64,000 nt of DNA from Vibrio tubiashii (lineage in GTDB: Bacteria; Pseudomonadota; Gammaproteobacteria; Enterobacterales; Vibrionaceae): NCBI RefSeq assembly GCF_028551255.1, contig NZ_CP117031.1, positions 247,112 through 311,111 of the forward strand, written 5' to 3'. The notes under the pieces were generated by a model. It had not been told where the DNA came from, made no database searches, and saw only the letters and a list, made by a program, of their open reading frames with translations. A program made the position numbers and the translations under genes. Shown piece by piece: positions 8,769 to 17,683 of this stretch (the stretch's first letter is position 1; each line of letters begins with the position of its first letter).

Positions 8769-10148
8769 ATGAGGATGAAATGGTGGTTTATCGGCTTACT
8801 AGGGGTGGCAGGTATAGGTCTATGGGTGGCTTTTCCGATTGTGTTTGAACCGGAAGTGATCCGCTACTCGGATATGCAGTCGTCTAAGAGCATGGGGCTT
8901 GAACAAGTCAAGCGGCGAGGTGTATTGCGTGTCGCTACCCGCTTGAATGGCATTGGGTGTTTTTATAAACGAGGTGAGTTGAGAGGGCTTGAATGTGAAG
9001 TGCTTAAAGCCTTTGCTGAGCATTTGGGGGTGCATATCCAGGTCGTTTATCGGTCTAAACTGGATGAGTTACTGCGGGCTGTGGAGCGCGGGCAGGTCGA
9101 TATTGTGGCCGCAGATCTGACACCAACGGTGAGCCGAGAACATCACGTTCGTTTCAGTGAGCCTATATTGGAAACGCGAGAAGTCTTGATTCATCGCTGG
9201 GACAATCAGATCCATGAGTGGTCTCAATTGGCCGGGAAAACCATCACTGTCCGCCGTGGAACAACTTATGAACAGGAGGTGGAAAAATTGGCCGCTGAAG
9301 TCAATGTTTACTCGCAACTGCTGCCTTCTCACCGCTCGACATTAGACGTCATTCGAGGTGTCGCAGAGGGGGAATGGTCGTATACGATCGTTGACGAGCA
9401 CATTGCACGCAGTGCGAATGCCCAGTTTTCCACCTTAGCGCCGGCGTTGGTTTTCGGTGAACCGCGTGGTATCGCGTTCGCGTTGGCCCCATCCAGTACG
9501 ACTTTGCGTCACCATCTCAATCAATGGCTTACATCGAAACAGGCACGTGCGATTGTTGGGGCTTATCAAGAGCAGTACCGAGATCAGAGTGAAAGCTCAC
9601 CTCGGGCTCTCAGTGCGTGGGATCACTACTTTCAAAAGTACGCTGAACCGCCGTTTAGTTGGTTATGGCTAGCCGCCCAAGCATACTCTGAGTCGGCTTT
9701 TGACCCGAAAGCGGTGTCCCCTGCGGGTGCTCAAGGAATTATGCAACTGATGCCCGAAACGGCGGTCGATATGCAAGTGCTTAACGTGTTGGATCCAGCG
9801 GAAAACATTCGTGGAGGATCCAAATACAATCATCGGCTTTATCACGCCTATTGGCGTCATCTAACCGCAGATAATGCCTTGGCATTTACCTTTGCATCCT
9901 ACAATGCGGGAGTCGGGCATGTACTGGATGCACAACGCTTGGCTTTACGTGATAACGCAGATCCAAACGTTTGGTTTGGCAGTGTGGAACGCTACATCGT
10001 CCTGCTTGAGCAACCTCAGTACTACGCTTTGCCGTTTATTCGTTATGGCTATTGCCGGGGCAGTGAAACCAAGCAATATGTCAAGCGGATCTTCGATCGC
10101 TACCAAGATTATCGACGAAAGTTTCATGAGGATAATGGGGCCAGATAG
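8769..10148 (+). CDS. MltF-like membrane-bound lytic murein transglycosylase
   Basis: 459 aa with AAGGA upstream. An N-terminal anchor (residues 5-25) is followed by a periplasmic solute-binding-like domain (about 45-275, RGVLRVATRLNG..) and a lysozyme-like SLT domain (about 285-440). Catalytic Glu308 lies in AYSESAFDP; SPAGAQGIMQLMPETA is the next conserved block. MltF cleaves peptidoglycan with formation of 1,6-anhydromuramyl ends. At 459 aa it is shorter than typical MltF (about 500 aa or more), so it may be an accessory paralogue and not the housekeeping copy; hence no symbol is given. The stop is overlapped by a small GGGGCC/GGCCCC hairpin. Confidence 0.85.
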   Translation: MRMKWWFIGLLGVAGIGLWVAFPIVFEPEVIRYSDMQSSKSMGLEQVKRRGVLRVATRLNGIGCFYKRGELRGLECEVLKAFAEHLGVHIQVVYRSKLDELLRAVERGQVDIVAADLTPTVSREHHVRFSEPILETREVLIHRWDNQIHEWSQLAGKTITVRRGTTYEQEVEKLAAEVNVYSQLLPSHRSTLDVIRGVAEGEWSYTIVDEHIARSANAQFSTLAPALVFGEPRGIAFALAPSSTTLRHHLNQWLTSKQARAIVGAYQEQYRDQSESSPRALSAWDHYFQKYAEPPFSWLWLAAQAYSESAFDPKAVSPAGAQGIMQLMPETAVDMQVLNVLDPAENIRGGSKYNHRLYHAYWRHLTADNALAFTFASYNAGVGHVLDAQRLALRDNADPNVWFGSVERYIVLLEQPQYYALPFIRYGYCRGSETKQYVKRIFDRYQDYRRKFHEDNGAR

Positions 10149-10160
10149 CGGCCCCTTTGT

Positions 10161-11828
10161 TCATCGCGTCGAAGGATGCAAATAGAGAGTTTGAGAGGGA
10201 TAGGCAAAGTTAACTTCATGACGGGCTAAGAGAACACTGATGTCCATCAGAATAGACTGCTGGAGTGCGAGAAACTGGCTACGGTCGTTGGCGTAAACAT
10301 AAGCGTGAATGTCGATATCGAGGGAGGAACCTGAAAAACGTGTAAAGTGAACGCGCATAGGCTCTGCAGCGATGTCCTCGCGATGTTCAAGATAGGCAGA
10401 AAGAGCATTAATGACTTCTGACAGCTGCGTCATGGTGGTTGCGTACGTCACCGATAAGGTGGTACGCAACTGAAATTTGTCACGTCGGCTATAATTGGTC
10501 AGTTTCATGCGCACAAGGTGGCCGTTAGCAATGGTGATCAGCGTGCGATCCAATGCACGTATCTTGGTTGAACGGATCCCGATCGCTTCTACGGTCCCAG
10601 CAATCCCCTCGAATTCGCCATAGTCGCCGACCTGGATCGCCTTATCCAGATACAGCACCACCCCACCAATGAGGTTTTCCATCGTCGGCCTGATGGCTAG
10701 CGCGATCGCCATGCCTCCAAGACTTAAACTGGTGACGATGCCATAGACGGGGATCCCAATGCGTGTTGCACCATAGCTGAGGACCACGAGCGCAGCGAGT
10801 GAACTCACAATAGTGCTCAGTACTTTTACCATGCTCAGTTTCAAGGAGTCCGGCACTTGCTGGCGCGCCAAAGACATCAAACCACTCGCAAGTGCTTGAT
10901 AGGTTGCCATCGCGATTAATGGCCAGATCAGCAATTCGGAAACCATCACCAAAGCACGCATTAGCGACCCACCAATATTGATGTGGTGTTCAAGTGTCCA
11001 TCGTACCAGTTGTAGGCTCAACGCGAGTACACTCGAGCCGACCACACGTCGGCGCATCAAAGGTGTGTATCGATATAATGCCAGTAAACTCAATCCATAC
11101 AGGACCCCAAGTGTGATTAGGGCTATCCATTGCCACAGCGCCTGATCGGCATAAAGGGTAAACAGTGCCTTAGGCATACCGTGCAAAGCCCGAAACCAGC
11201 GTGGAGGGATAAGGGCGCCTGGGCTGGACTCAAAGTATTGATACCAATCGCGCTGCTCAGGATCATGCGTCGGGAGGTGTTGGATTTGCTCGTAATAGTA
11301 GCGCAGCTGCTGCACCGTGCGAGCGGAAAAGCGGTAGTGCCCATCGCTGGATTGGCGGATCGTCAGCTCTGTGCCCGGGAACACCCAGCTCTCGGGTAGT
11401 GAGCGTGCGTTGGCCTGCGGGTGCCCAGGAACCCTGCTCAACTCAGGTGCGGGAGTTCGCCGTAATATTTCACCGAGCAGCAATACCGACTCTAAACCGA
11501 TTCGCTTACGGGTTGTTTGTGGGTAATCCGACAGCTCAAAGCACGATTGCGCGCGTTCGATGAGCGTGTCGATGTATTGTGCCTTGGCTGAAAGGGTGGG
11601 GGTAGCGTTTGGTGGAAGGTTTTCCAGTGTTTGCAACTGTTGGCGAGTCGCCTGAGTCAACTGCTCAAAGCTGGTCAGTGTCGCATAGGGTGAGCGCGTA
11701 TCCGCGGGTGCTAAAGGGAAGTGAGATAGCACGTCACCAAGCATGGCCTCTGACTGTCCTTGGACCCACGTCGACCACAGAAGCATGAGGCTGAGTGGGA
11801 TGAGCGCGATATAACGAGGGTAATACAT
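10161..11828 (-). CDS. MscS-family mechanosensitive channel with long periplasmic N-terminus
   Basis: 555 aa. Signal peptide (cleavage near residue 25), a soluble helical segment to about residue 215, then membrane helices at about 225-250, 260-280, 285-320 and the pore region around 340-385 with Gly/Ala-rich GIVTSLSLGGMAIALAIRPTMENLIGGVVLYLDKAIQVGDYGEFEGIAGTV type sequence, the hallmark of MscS. A cytoplasmic beta domain closes the protein. It would release solutes on osmotic downshift. Convergent with the transglycosylase gene (12 nt between stops) and divergent from the lipoprotein gene. Confidence 0.9.
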   Translation of the reverse strand: MYYPRYIALIPLSLMLLWSTWVQGQSEAMLGDVLSHFPLAPADTRSPYATLTSFEQLTQATRQQLQTLENLPPNATPTLSAKAQYIDTLIERAQSCFELSDYPQTTRKRIGLESVLLLGEILRRTPAPELSRVPGHPQANARSLPESWVFPGTELTIRQSSDGHYRFSARTVQQLRYYYEQIQHLPTHDPEQRDWYQYFESSPGALIPPRWFRALHGMPKALFTLYADQALWQWIALITLGVLYGLSLLALYRYTPLMRRRVVGSSVLALSLQLVRWTLEHHINIGGSLMRALVMVSELLIWPLIAMATYQALASGLMSLARQQVPDSLKLSMVKVLSTIVSSLAALVVLSYGATRIGIPVYGIVTSLSLGGMAIALAIRPTMENLIGGVVLYLDKAIQVGDYGEFEGIAGTVEAIGIRSTKIRALDRTLITIANGHLVRMKLTNYSRRDKFQLRTTLSVTYATTMTQLSEVINALSAYLEHREDIAAEPMRVHFTRFSGSSLDIDIHAYVYANDRSQFLALQQSILMDISVLLARHEVNFAYPSQTLYLHPSTR

Positions 11829-11985
11829 ACCTGAATTCCTTGAAGTGAAAGAAAGCGCCCTAGGCTAGTGGAGGACGGCGAGTATGTTCATAGGGGGCGT
11901 GTTCAGGGGGAAGCGTTTCCTGAAAGCACTTTGATACTTTGAGTTTTACGATGGGATGCCGAAATAAACCAAGGAGATCGTGACA

Positions 11986-13221
11986 ATGTGGCGAATCGGA
12001 TTGAGCCTGATGACAGGCTTACTGACAGGGTGCTTGGAGCAGAAAATTCATCACCCAGTTGATACATACACGTTGCTGGAGTGTCCGCCAGAACAGGCCT
12101 GTTCAACTGGGTCGATTGAGCTGCCTGAACCAGGGAAACCGTATGCGCTCGGTTTTATCGAGATTGATGACCAGGGCGTGTTCTGGGACCGTGAACAACT
12201 GGAACAGCTCAAAGGCTACGCGCAATCTCTCACCCGAGCTCAAAATACGCTCATCTATGTCTATGTCCATGGTTGGCAGCACAACGCCGATGGGCAAGAC
12301 AGTAATGTGGTGCAATTTCGTCACCATCTCGCTAATCTAAGTCAGCAATTGCCAGAGCAAGACTGGTCGGTGTTGGGAGTCTACATCGGATGGCGTGGAC
12401 GTTCAGTGGCTTGGCCTCTGCTTGAACACACGACCTTTTGGGATCGCCAAAGTGCAGCGAAGCGCGTCGCCGATGGCAGCATTACTGAGGTGTTTAGCTA
12501 TTTGAATACGCTGAAAAAGCAAAGCATTACCGAGACTCGGGTGATCACGCTTGGTCACAGTTTTGGTGGCGCTATTGTGTTTTCTGCTATCAATAAACTT
12601 TTGGCTCAGGAATTAGTGGACTCGAGCAGTATCAGTGATTTTGACGCCTCAACCAAAGGACTTGGGGACTTAACCATCTTAATCAACCCAGCATTTGATG
12701 CCCTCAAATATGCCCACTTTCATGATTTGCAAGATCGTTACAATCAGTTTTATGGTGGGCAAAAGCCAATTTTGGCCTTGTTTACCTCCGAAAGTGACTG
12801 GGCCACTCGCTATGCGTTTCCTCTCGGCAACGCCGTGACCCGAAGTTTTGAAGCAAAACGTTATATGCGGACGCAGATCGGGCAGGAAACGGTGTTGGTC
12901 AATCAGAGCAGTGCCGGGCGGATCGCGATCGGTCATTTTGCTCCCTATCGCACTCACCGCTTAACGCCGGTCGATGTCGAACGGCAGCCACAGATGACGC
13001 GACTGCAGTCGGCGCGCTACTCGATGAAACAATGGGAACAGGGGCTACCGAACATACATTTTCGCGGTGCCGACCTTAAGAGACGTGCTGAGTTGCCTGC
13101 GCGTATGCCTTATCTGGTGGTGTCCGTTGATGAGGCCCTGATCCCCAATCACAATGATTTCTCTGGGCCTGCTTTTCAAAGCTTTTTACAAGACTTTGTG
13201 ACTATGTCGATCATTGATTAA
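11986..13221 (+). CDS. Lipoprotein with alpha/beta-hydrolase (esterase-like) domain
   Basis: AAGGAG lies 9 nt before the ATG at 11986, so this start is chosen over the GTG at 11980. 411 aa. MWRIGLSLMTGLLTGC is a lipoprotein signal with lipobox LTGC, so the mature protein is lipid-anchored. YVHGWQHNAD holds the oxyanion/strand motif and TLGHSFGG the nucleophilic Ser of a lipase-type elbow. The C-terminal LVVSVDEALIPNHNDF may supply acid and His. It is in the loose family of predicted alpha/beta hydrolases with VHGWxHNA motifs; substrate unknown. Divergent from mscS. Confidence 0.75.
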   Translation: MWRIGLSLMTGLLTGCLEQKIHHPVDTYTLLECPPEQACSTGSIELPEPGKPYALGFIEIDDQGVFWDREQLEQLKGYAQSLTRAQNTLIYVYVHGWQHNADGQDSNVVQFRHHLANLSQQLPEQDWSVLGVYIGWRGRSVAWPLLEHTTFWDRQSAAKRVADGSITEVFSYLNTLKKQSITETRVITLGHSFGGAIVFSAINKLLAQELVDSSSISDFDASTKGLGDLTILINPAFDALKYAHFHDLQDRYNQFYGGQKPILALFTSESDWATRYAFPLGNAVTRSFEAKRYMRTQIGQETVLVNQSSAGRIAIGHFAPYRTHRLTPVDVERQPQMTRLQSARYSMKQWEQGLPNIHFRGADLKRRAELPARMPYLVVSVDEALIPNHNDFSGPAFQSFLQDFVTMSIID

Positions 13222-13234
13222 TGCGTTGCAGCAG

Positions 13235-13585
13235 TTAACGGCGGAGGTATTTACTTTTTAGCCCCCGCTCACTGAGGATCGCGGTGGATAGCAGAAATGG
13301 GCGCCAGTCCTGGGATTCGAAAGTAACCAGAAACAGGGGGGAGTCATAGGTAGACTGAATAGCGCCGTTATAGAACTCTTCTGCTAAGCCATCGCGGTTG
13401 TTGTACAAACGATAATCTGAATAGGTTTGTACTATGCTACGTCCCAACTCGATGGGGTTGGCTTCCGATTGGCTTATGTGGCCAAAGCGTAGCCCTTGCT
13501 GAAAAAAAACGGTAGGCAGGACATTCGGGTTGCCCATGTAACCGATGATGTTTTCGGTGATGTAAAAATCCGCGGCATAGGTCAT
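13235..13585 (-). CDS. Hypothetical protein, about 116 aa
   Basis: A perfect AAGGAGG stands 5 nt before the ATG at 13585 (MTYAADFYITENIIGYMGNP..), which decides the start. The frame is open upstream to 13669 with a hydrophobic stretch that could be a signal peptide, but that ATG lacks a ribosome site. No recognised domain; aromatic-rich, with a basic C-terminus (SKYLRR). Tail to tail with the lipoprotein gene and downstream of the outer-membrane barrel gene, from which it is separated by about 110 nt. Confidence 0.55.
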   Translation of the reverse strand: MTYAADFYITENIIGYMGNPNVLPTVFFQQGLRFGHISQSEANPIELGRSIVQTYSDYRLYNNRDGLAEEFYNGAIQSTYDSPLFLVTFESQDWRPFLLSTAILSERGLKSKYLRR

Positions 13586-13698
13586 ACAACCTCCTTGAAG
13601 GGTTGGTGAAGGGCAAGCGATAGTGAATGAGGCAATGAGAGCCCACAGGGCACGCTGCGACAGCAGCATGCCTGAGCGTCGCCGAGAAAAGGTTGAGC

Positions 13699-14304
13699 TT
13701 AGAAGCGATAGTTGATGGTGGCAAAAATCGCGCTGCCATGGCGGATGTGCACTGACTTATTGTCCACGTGGAGTGTGTCGCTTGAGGGACGGTCGATCTT
13801 TAGCCCGCCTTCTACAGTCCAAGTTTCAGTGAACTGATAGCCAAGGCCTATTTTACTGCCTAAAACCAGCGTGGTGCGGCTATCCGTGTGAGTCTTATTA
13901 AGCGCGGTATAGCGGATTTTGTTGCTCAGCACCCCCAGTTCTACGCCAAGATAGCCGTAGAGGTTGGCTGTCAATGAGTAGCGGTAATCCATGCCTGCTC
14001 CCAATTGATAGCCACTGTACTTCAGCGTTTGGCCACCCGTTGAGTCGAGCAGCGTGTTCTTGATGGTCACGTTGCGCTGAATGTAGCCGTACGCACGTAG
14101 CTGTTCGCTGAGGTAGTAGCCACTATGCAGACGGATCCCATTCATTCGATCGAGGTTGTCGGTCAGAAAGGCATTATTGACGTCTTCGTTGATGTGGCGT
14201 TGACCGCCAAACAGTTCGAAGCCAGCATAGATATCGCTTGAGGTGGTCGCTTGTGCAAAAGGTGTAAGGAATAAGCAGACCGAGAGAACTTTTTTCTTCA
14301 TCAT
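13699..14304 (-). CDS. Outer-membrane beta-barrel protein (small porin/adhesin-like)
   Basis: 201 aa with AAGGAGAAG just before the ATG. Signal peptide of about 19 residues (ending AQAT), then alternating hydrophobic/polar strands with aromatic girdles (YAGFELFGGQ, LSEQLRAYGYIQRNV, LTANLYGYLGVELGVL, GLGYQFTETWTVEGGLKI) and a C-terminal INYRF, the phenylalanine end typical of barrels assembled by BAM. Size suits an eight-stranded OmpW/OmpA-like barrel. Specific role unknown. Confidence 0.75.
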   Translation of the reverse strand: MMKKKVLSVCLFLTPFAQATTSSDIYAGFELFGGQRHINEDVNNAFLTDNLDRMNGIRLHSGYYLSEQLRAYGYIQRNVTIKNTLLDSTGGQTLKYSGYQLGAGMDYRYSLTANLYGYLGVELGVLSNKIRYTALNKTHTDSRTTLVLGSKIGLGYQFTETWTVEGGLKIDRPSSDTLHVDNKSVHIRHGSAIFATINYRF

Positions 14305-14575
14305 CTTCTCCTTTTTGGGATGGAAGTGAGGCCATTATCACGAGCATCTAGCGGGACCATCAGAAGGAAATGGTTCATCCAGCATCTCTACAGGCAATCA
14401 TGAGGGCGTAGCCAAGGAGAAACACGCCGCGATTGGGCGCAGTAGAGAGGTTGCGGTATTTCGTTCCCACAACTCAATTCGGAGGTCAAGTTGAGGGCTC
14501 GGGATTAGCCTCCACCCCAACTGAGTCTAAGGATACGAGCAGTAGAGCATGCGTTTTTGAACGACCTTAGCCTCT

Positions 14576-15421
14576 TTAGGCCTTGGTCCAGCCAGCCTTT
14601 TTGGCAGCTTGTTCGGTGGAGAAACAGCGCTCGCCTTGCGCTGGATGGATTTTGACGGCCGGATAGTTGGGGTGATCCGGCGTGAAATAGAGTTTGCGCT
14701 GACTCGACTGGGAAATATTGCCTTTGATGAGGCAGTCTGCGCCTGCAACCGCGACATCGGCGTTCGACTTGACCGGGCAGGGCATCAACGCAAACTCATT
14801 ATCAAAGCAGATCTGCCATTCATGCCCGCCACTCCAATATTGAAGGGAGTCCACTTTGAGATTGATGTGCTGGTTGTGTTCGACAAACCATTGACGGCTT
14901 TGCTCAGTATCTGGTAAGCGCTTACGGGGTAAGTTGATTTGATTATGTAGCTTCAGTGCGGTGGCGAAATACTGTTCGGGTGATTCCAGCGTTTCATCGT
15001 GCATGCAAGTGCCATGGTACTCGTACTCATGCTGAAGTAGCCAGACACTGGGCGTCATACATAAGTATTGGTTTAGAATTTCGCGGCTGATCTCGATGGG
15101 ATAGTCCCCCTCACAGGCTCTCGGGTAATTCCCGATGTCGTCGACTTTTCCTTGAGGCCATAGGCCGTGCAGGATATAACCAAACTTATCTGGGTCATGG
15201 CACTGCAGGTAGTTTTTCTGACCTGGTTTAGTGTCCTCTTTGCCTTGGCAATGAGCGGGCGCCCAGGAATAAGACAGCACGTAGTAATCGGATTCAATGT
15301 CGTTGATGCTGGTGGTTTTAACGGTGTCGTTATAACCCACGTAGGTGTCGTTTGGATCGATACAATCTGCGGCTGCCACGTTCGTCGCGGTAAACAGCAT
15401 GATAAGAGAGCGTATTTTCAT
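14576..15421 (-). CDS. Periplasmic/secreted ribonuclease T2 family enzyme
   Basis: 281 aa with a signal peptide (about 18 residues, ending VAAA). The two T2 catalytic segments are present: CAS1 YILHGLWPQG with His85 and CAS2 HEYEYHGTC with His131, Glu132 and His136. SYSWAPAHC is the usual N-terminal block. T2 enzymes cleave single-stranded RNA to 2',3'-cyclic products in the periplasm or medium. The C-terminal residues 225-281 (ISQSSQRKLYFTPDHPNYPAVKIHP..) extend beyond the core. Preceded by a long non-coding region. Confidence 0.9.
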   Translation of the reverse strand: MKIRSLIMLFTATNVAAADCIDPNDTYVGYNDTVKTTSINDIESDYYVLSYSWAPAHCQGKEDTKPGQKNYLQCHDPDKFGYILHGLWPQGKVDDIGNYPRACEGDYPIEISREILNQYLCMTPSVWLLQHEYEYHGTCMHDETLESPEQYFATALKLHNQINLPRKRLPDTEQSRQWFVEHNQHINLKVDSLQYWSGGHEWQICFDNEFALMPCPVKSNADVAVAGADCLIKGNISQSSQRKLYFTPDHPNYPAVKIHPAQGERCFSTEQAAKKAGWTKA

Positions 15422-15943
15422 TTTATTTTACCTTATTGCACTGACGTATACACATTAGTATAAGATTGCCGTTGATGAACAAAAGATGTTAGAAAATGGC
15501 TGACTTAATTAAATAGTGTCGTCACCTCGCGACAAATTTGACGACTTTCCCCGCTACTTTTTTAAAGCTTCCTTCTATTTCACAATCGTTTGTTTCATGT
15601 CCTCGATTGCATCGGTATCTCGGTTCGCTTGCGCGGTCCTCTTTTCTATTACCACAATGGCCGTTTCTTGCTCGAGTTGTACGGCGAAGCTGATTGCGCG
15701 CCGTTTGCCAGCAAGCTTTAACGGTTTTGACCAGTCTAGCTAAGGAAGGTTCGCTTGCTGAGCCAAGTGGAGCACTCACTTCGGAGTCTCCAAACGTAAA
15801 CTCAGCCAATTGGGCGCAGAGATGGGAGTGAACAAGGTCGATGGTCAATGAAAAAAGCCTCAGAACTCGATGTGGGAAAGAGAACCAAGGCCTCAAAAGT
15901 CGCTCATACGCGAATCGCGTTGAGCGGGGAAAGTTACTCTGGG
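15422..15943. other. Intergenic stretch with possible decayed coding sequence, 522 bp
   Basis: No intact gene. On the minus strand, roughly 15735 down to 15575, one frame reads plausibly as protein (DWSKPLKLAGKRRAISFAVQ then an E/T/A-rich helix ending DMKQTIVK and stop) but has no start codon, and another frame upstream of it is open. This may be a frameshifted remnant; I cannot name the parent gene. Confidence 0.3.
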
Positions 15944-16420
15944 TTAAAGTTGAGCATCATCATAATTCTCGCGCACACCCTCCGGGCAGCCTTTTTCGCG
16001 AAGTTCATTGGCAACGGTGTTTTCGATAGCGCTGACATCGATATTTTCTAATAGGTTGCGGCGCTCTAAGGTCAAGCCCTCAAGCATTTCTCCTTTTTGT
16101 CCTGACATATACTGGCATGCGTGACCCATCTCATGCATGAGTAGTAGAGGAGGGCTCATTTCGCAGGCAGAAGAGCGTGTTTTCAGTACACGTAGGACGT
16201 TCCAATTGATGGTGCCAGCTGTACCGTCGACCTCTCCCCACGTATTGGGATGGGTGGTATCCGTGCTTTTGCTGACGTTGATGGTCAGTACTTCGGGAAT
16301 AGCGTCTAGTTGGTTGATCAAAAATTCAGCCAGATCTGATTGGATCAGATAGGCTTTGGCGGCCTCAAAATGAGCCTGAGCTTGTTCATTGCTGATGTTA
16401 GTGCCAATAACATGAATCAT
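15944..16420 (-). CDS. Small HExxH metallopeptidase-like protein, M91/NleD-like
   Basis: Start at the ATG at 16420 (MIHVIG), which has AGGAG 8 nt upstream. 158 aa, no signal peptide. LLMHEMGHACQY puts HEMGH at residues 96-100, preceded by GTAGTINWNVLR, and followed by ENIDVSAIENTVANELREKGCPEGVRENYDD. This order (beta-strand with G-x-I-x-W, HExxH, then an E-rich helix and a short RENY tail) resembles the M91 family of type III effectors such as NleD, which cleaves host JNK/p38. Similarity is by motif order only. No secretion genes nearby. Divergent from the DNase-like gene. Confidence 0.6.
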   Translation of the reverse strand: MIHVIGTNISNEQAQAHFEAAKAYLIQSDLAEFLINQLDAIPEVLTINVSKSTDTTHPNTWGEVDGTAGTINWNVLRVLKTRSSACEMSPPLLLMHEMGHACQYMSGQKGEMLEGLTLERRNLLENIDVSAIENTVANELREKGCPEGVRENYDDAQL

Positions 16421-16634
16421 GGTGTTCTCCTGTTTGAGTGTTTGACGTAATGTCATTGCGTAAGATATGAGCTTGGCTAAAGGAGGTTCAGAGGATAGTG
16501 TTTCCCAGTGCTTTTCCGAGTGTGAGCTATCGCAGAGACATTCAGGCTCACATTGGCACTTTTTCTAACGTGGACTAGGGTTAGCAGCGATAACCATCCG
16601 ATTAAGACTGCCGTGAAGAAAGAGAGGAGTGAGC

Positions 16635-17453
16635 ATGAAGACGTTAGTGAAGGTGATAGGGCTAATAATGTTGGTCATTGCCGACTCATCGATCGCCCAT
16701 GATTGCACCAATACTCGTAAAGTGTTGTCGTGGAATATTAAAGATCTGGGGCAAAGTAAAGATACACACGAAATGCAGGTGATCGCTTCATTGGTCGCTG
16801 ACAGTGATGTGGTTGCGATACAGGAAGTGGTTGCTGGTAAAGGAGGCCCTGAGGCTGTGGCGCGCTTATTGGTGTTATTACGTGAACAGTCTTCTGACTG
16901 GATGGCGATAGTCAGTGAGAAAACCTCCGGTGAAGGGACGGAGCGGTATGCGTATCTATGGCGCTCTGAACGGGTTGATCGTGTTGATAGTCCAGTGAGT
17001 GGTTTGAGTACCGAGCTCAGTGATGGCGTCGATAGGGAGCCGTATGTGCAGACTTTTTGGATCGGTCAGCAACGCACCACATTAGTCAATTTTCATGCGG
17101 TTCCGACCAAAAAAGAGCCTGCGCATGAAATTGTTCAGTTGAAGCAATTGCCTGCCTTGACCTCGGATGCACCAGTGCTTGTGATGGGGGACTTTAACCT
17201 CGGTTATGAAGACGAGGCCTTTGAGCCGATAAGAAGGGTAGGACTTCGTAGCCATATTCGCGGTAAAACCGCCCTGAAAATGGCTCGAAAGGATGGTGAG
17301 CATTTGACGCACCCATACGACAATGTATTCTCTGAACACGTGTCGATCTGTACTAGCGGGATCTTGGATTTTTCTGAGCGCTACCCGACACTGAAAGCGG
17401 CTCGCGCCATTTCCGATCATTTGCCTGTGTGGGTGACGATCGCGTCCAATTGA
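16635..17453 (+). CDS. Secreted endonuclease/exonuclease/phosphatase family protein (DNase I-like)
   Basis: GAGAGGAG lies 5 nt before the ATG at 16635; 272 aa with a signal peptide of about 20 residues (ending SSIAH). Catalytic-fold residues: VLSWNIKDLG (Asn), VVAIQEV (Glu), NFHAVP (His), VMGDFNLGYEDE (Asp/Asn) and ISDHLPVWV (Asp-His). The lack of the sphingomyelinase-type insertions and the short length favour an extracellular DNase. Substrate is inference. With the RNase T2 gene close by it would make a nucleic-acid scavenging pair. Confidence 0.75.
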   Translation: MKTLVKVIGLIMLVIADSSIAHDCTNTRKVLSWNIKDLGQSKDTHEMQVIASLVADSDVVAIQEVVAGKGGPEAVARLLVLLREQSSDWMAIVSEKTSGEGTERYAYLWRSERVDRVDSPVSGLSTELSDGVDREPYVQTFWIGQQRTTLVNFHAVPTKKEPAHEIVQLKQLPALTSDAPVLVMGDFNLGYEDEAFEPIRRVGLRSHIRGKTALKMARKDGEHLTHPYDNVFSEHVSICTSGILDFSERYPTLKAARAISDHLPVWVTIASN

Positions 17454-17683
17454 AAGGTCGGCATAGCTTGCTGCCTCTCGACAATCCGTCGTCAAGCGCG
17501 CTCACTGCTATTCCACTATCCATGGGGATTCGTGAGGTGCCCAGCCTTGCAGATAGGATGGTAAGGTGGAATGAGTAGTGGAACCTCAATATAGTCTTAA
17601 AATTAAATTAAATCAGCCCCTTACCTTGCATAACCTTATAGTGTGTACCAATCTTATTGCATAAGCATCGATAAGGATGGTGT

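Noticed and set aside
15848..16051. Rightward ORF beginning MKKASELDVGK
   Set aside because: It overlaps the 3' end of the HExxH gene on the other strand, has no ribosome site and reads as non-protein after residue 40.
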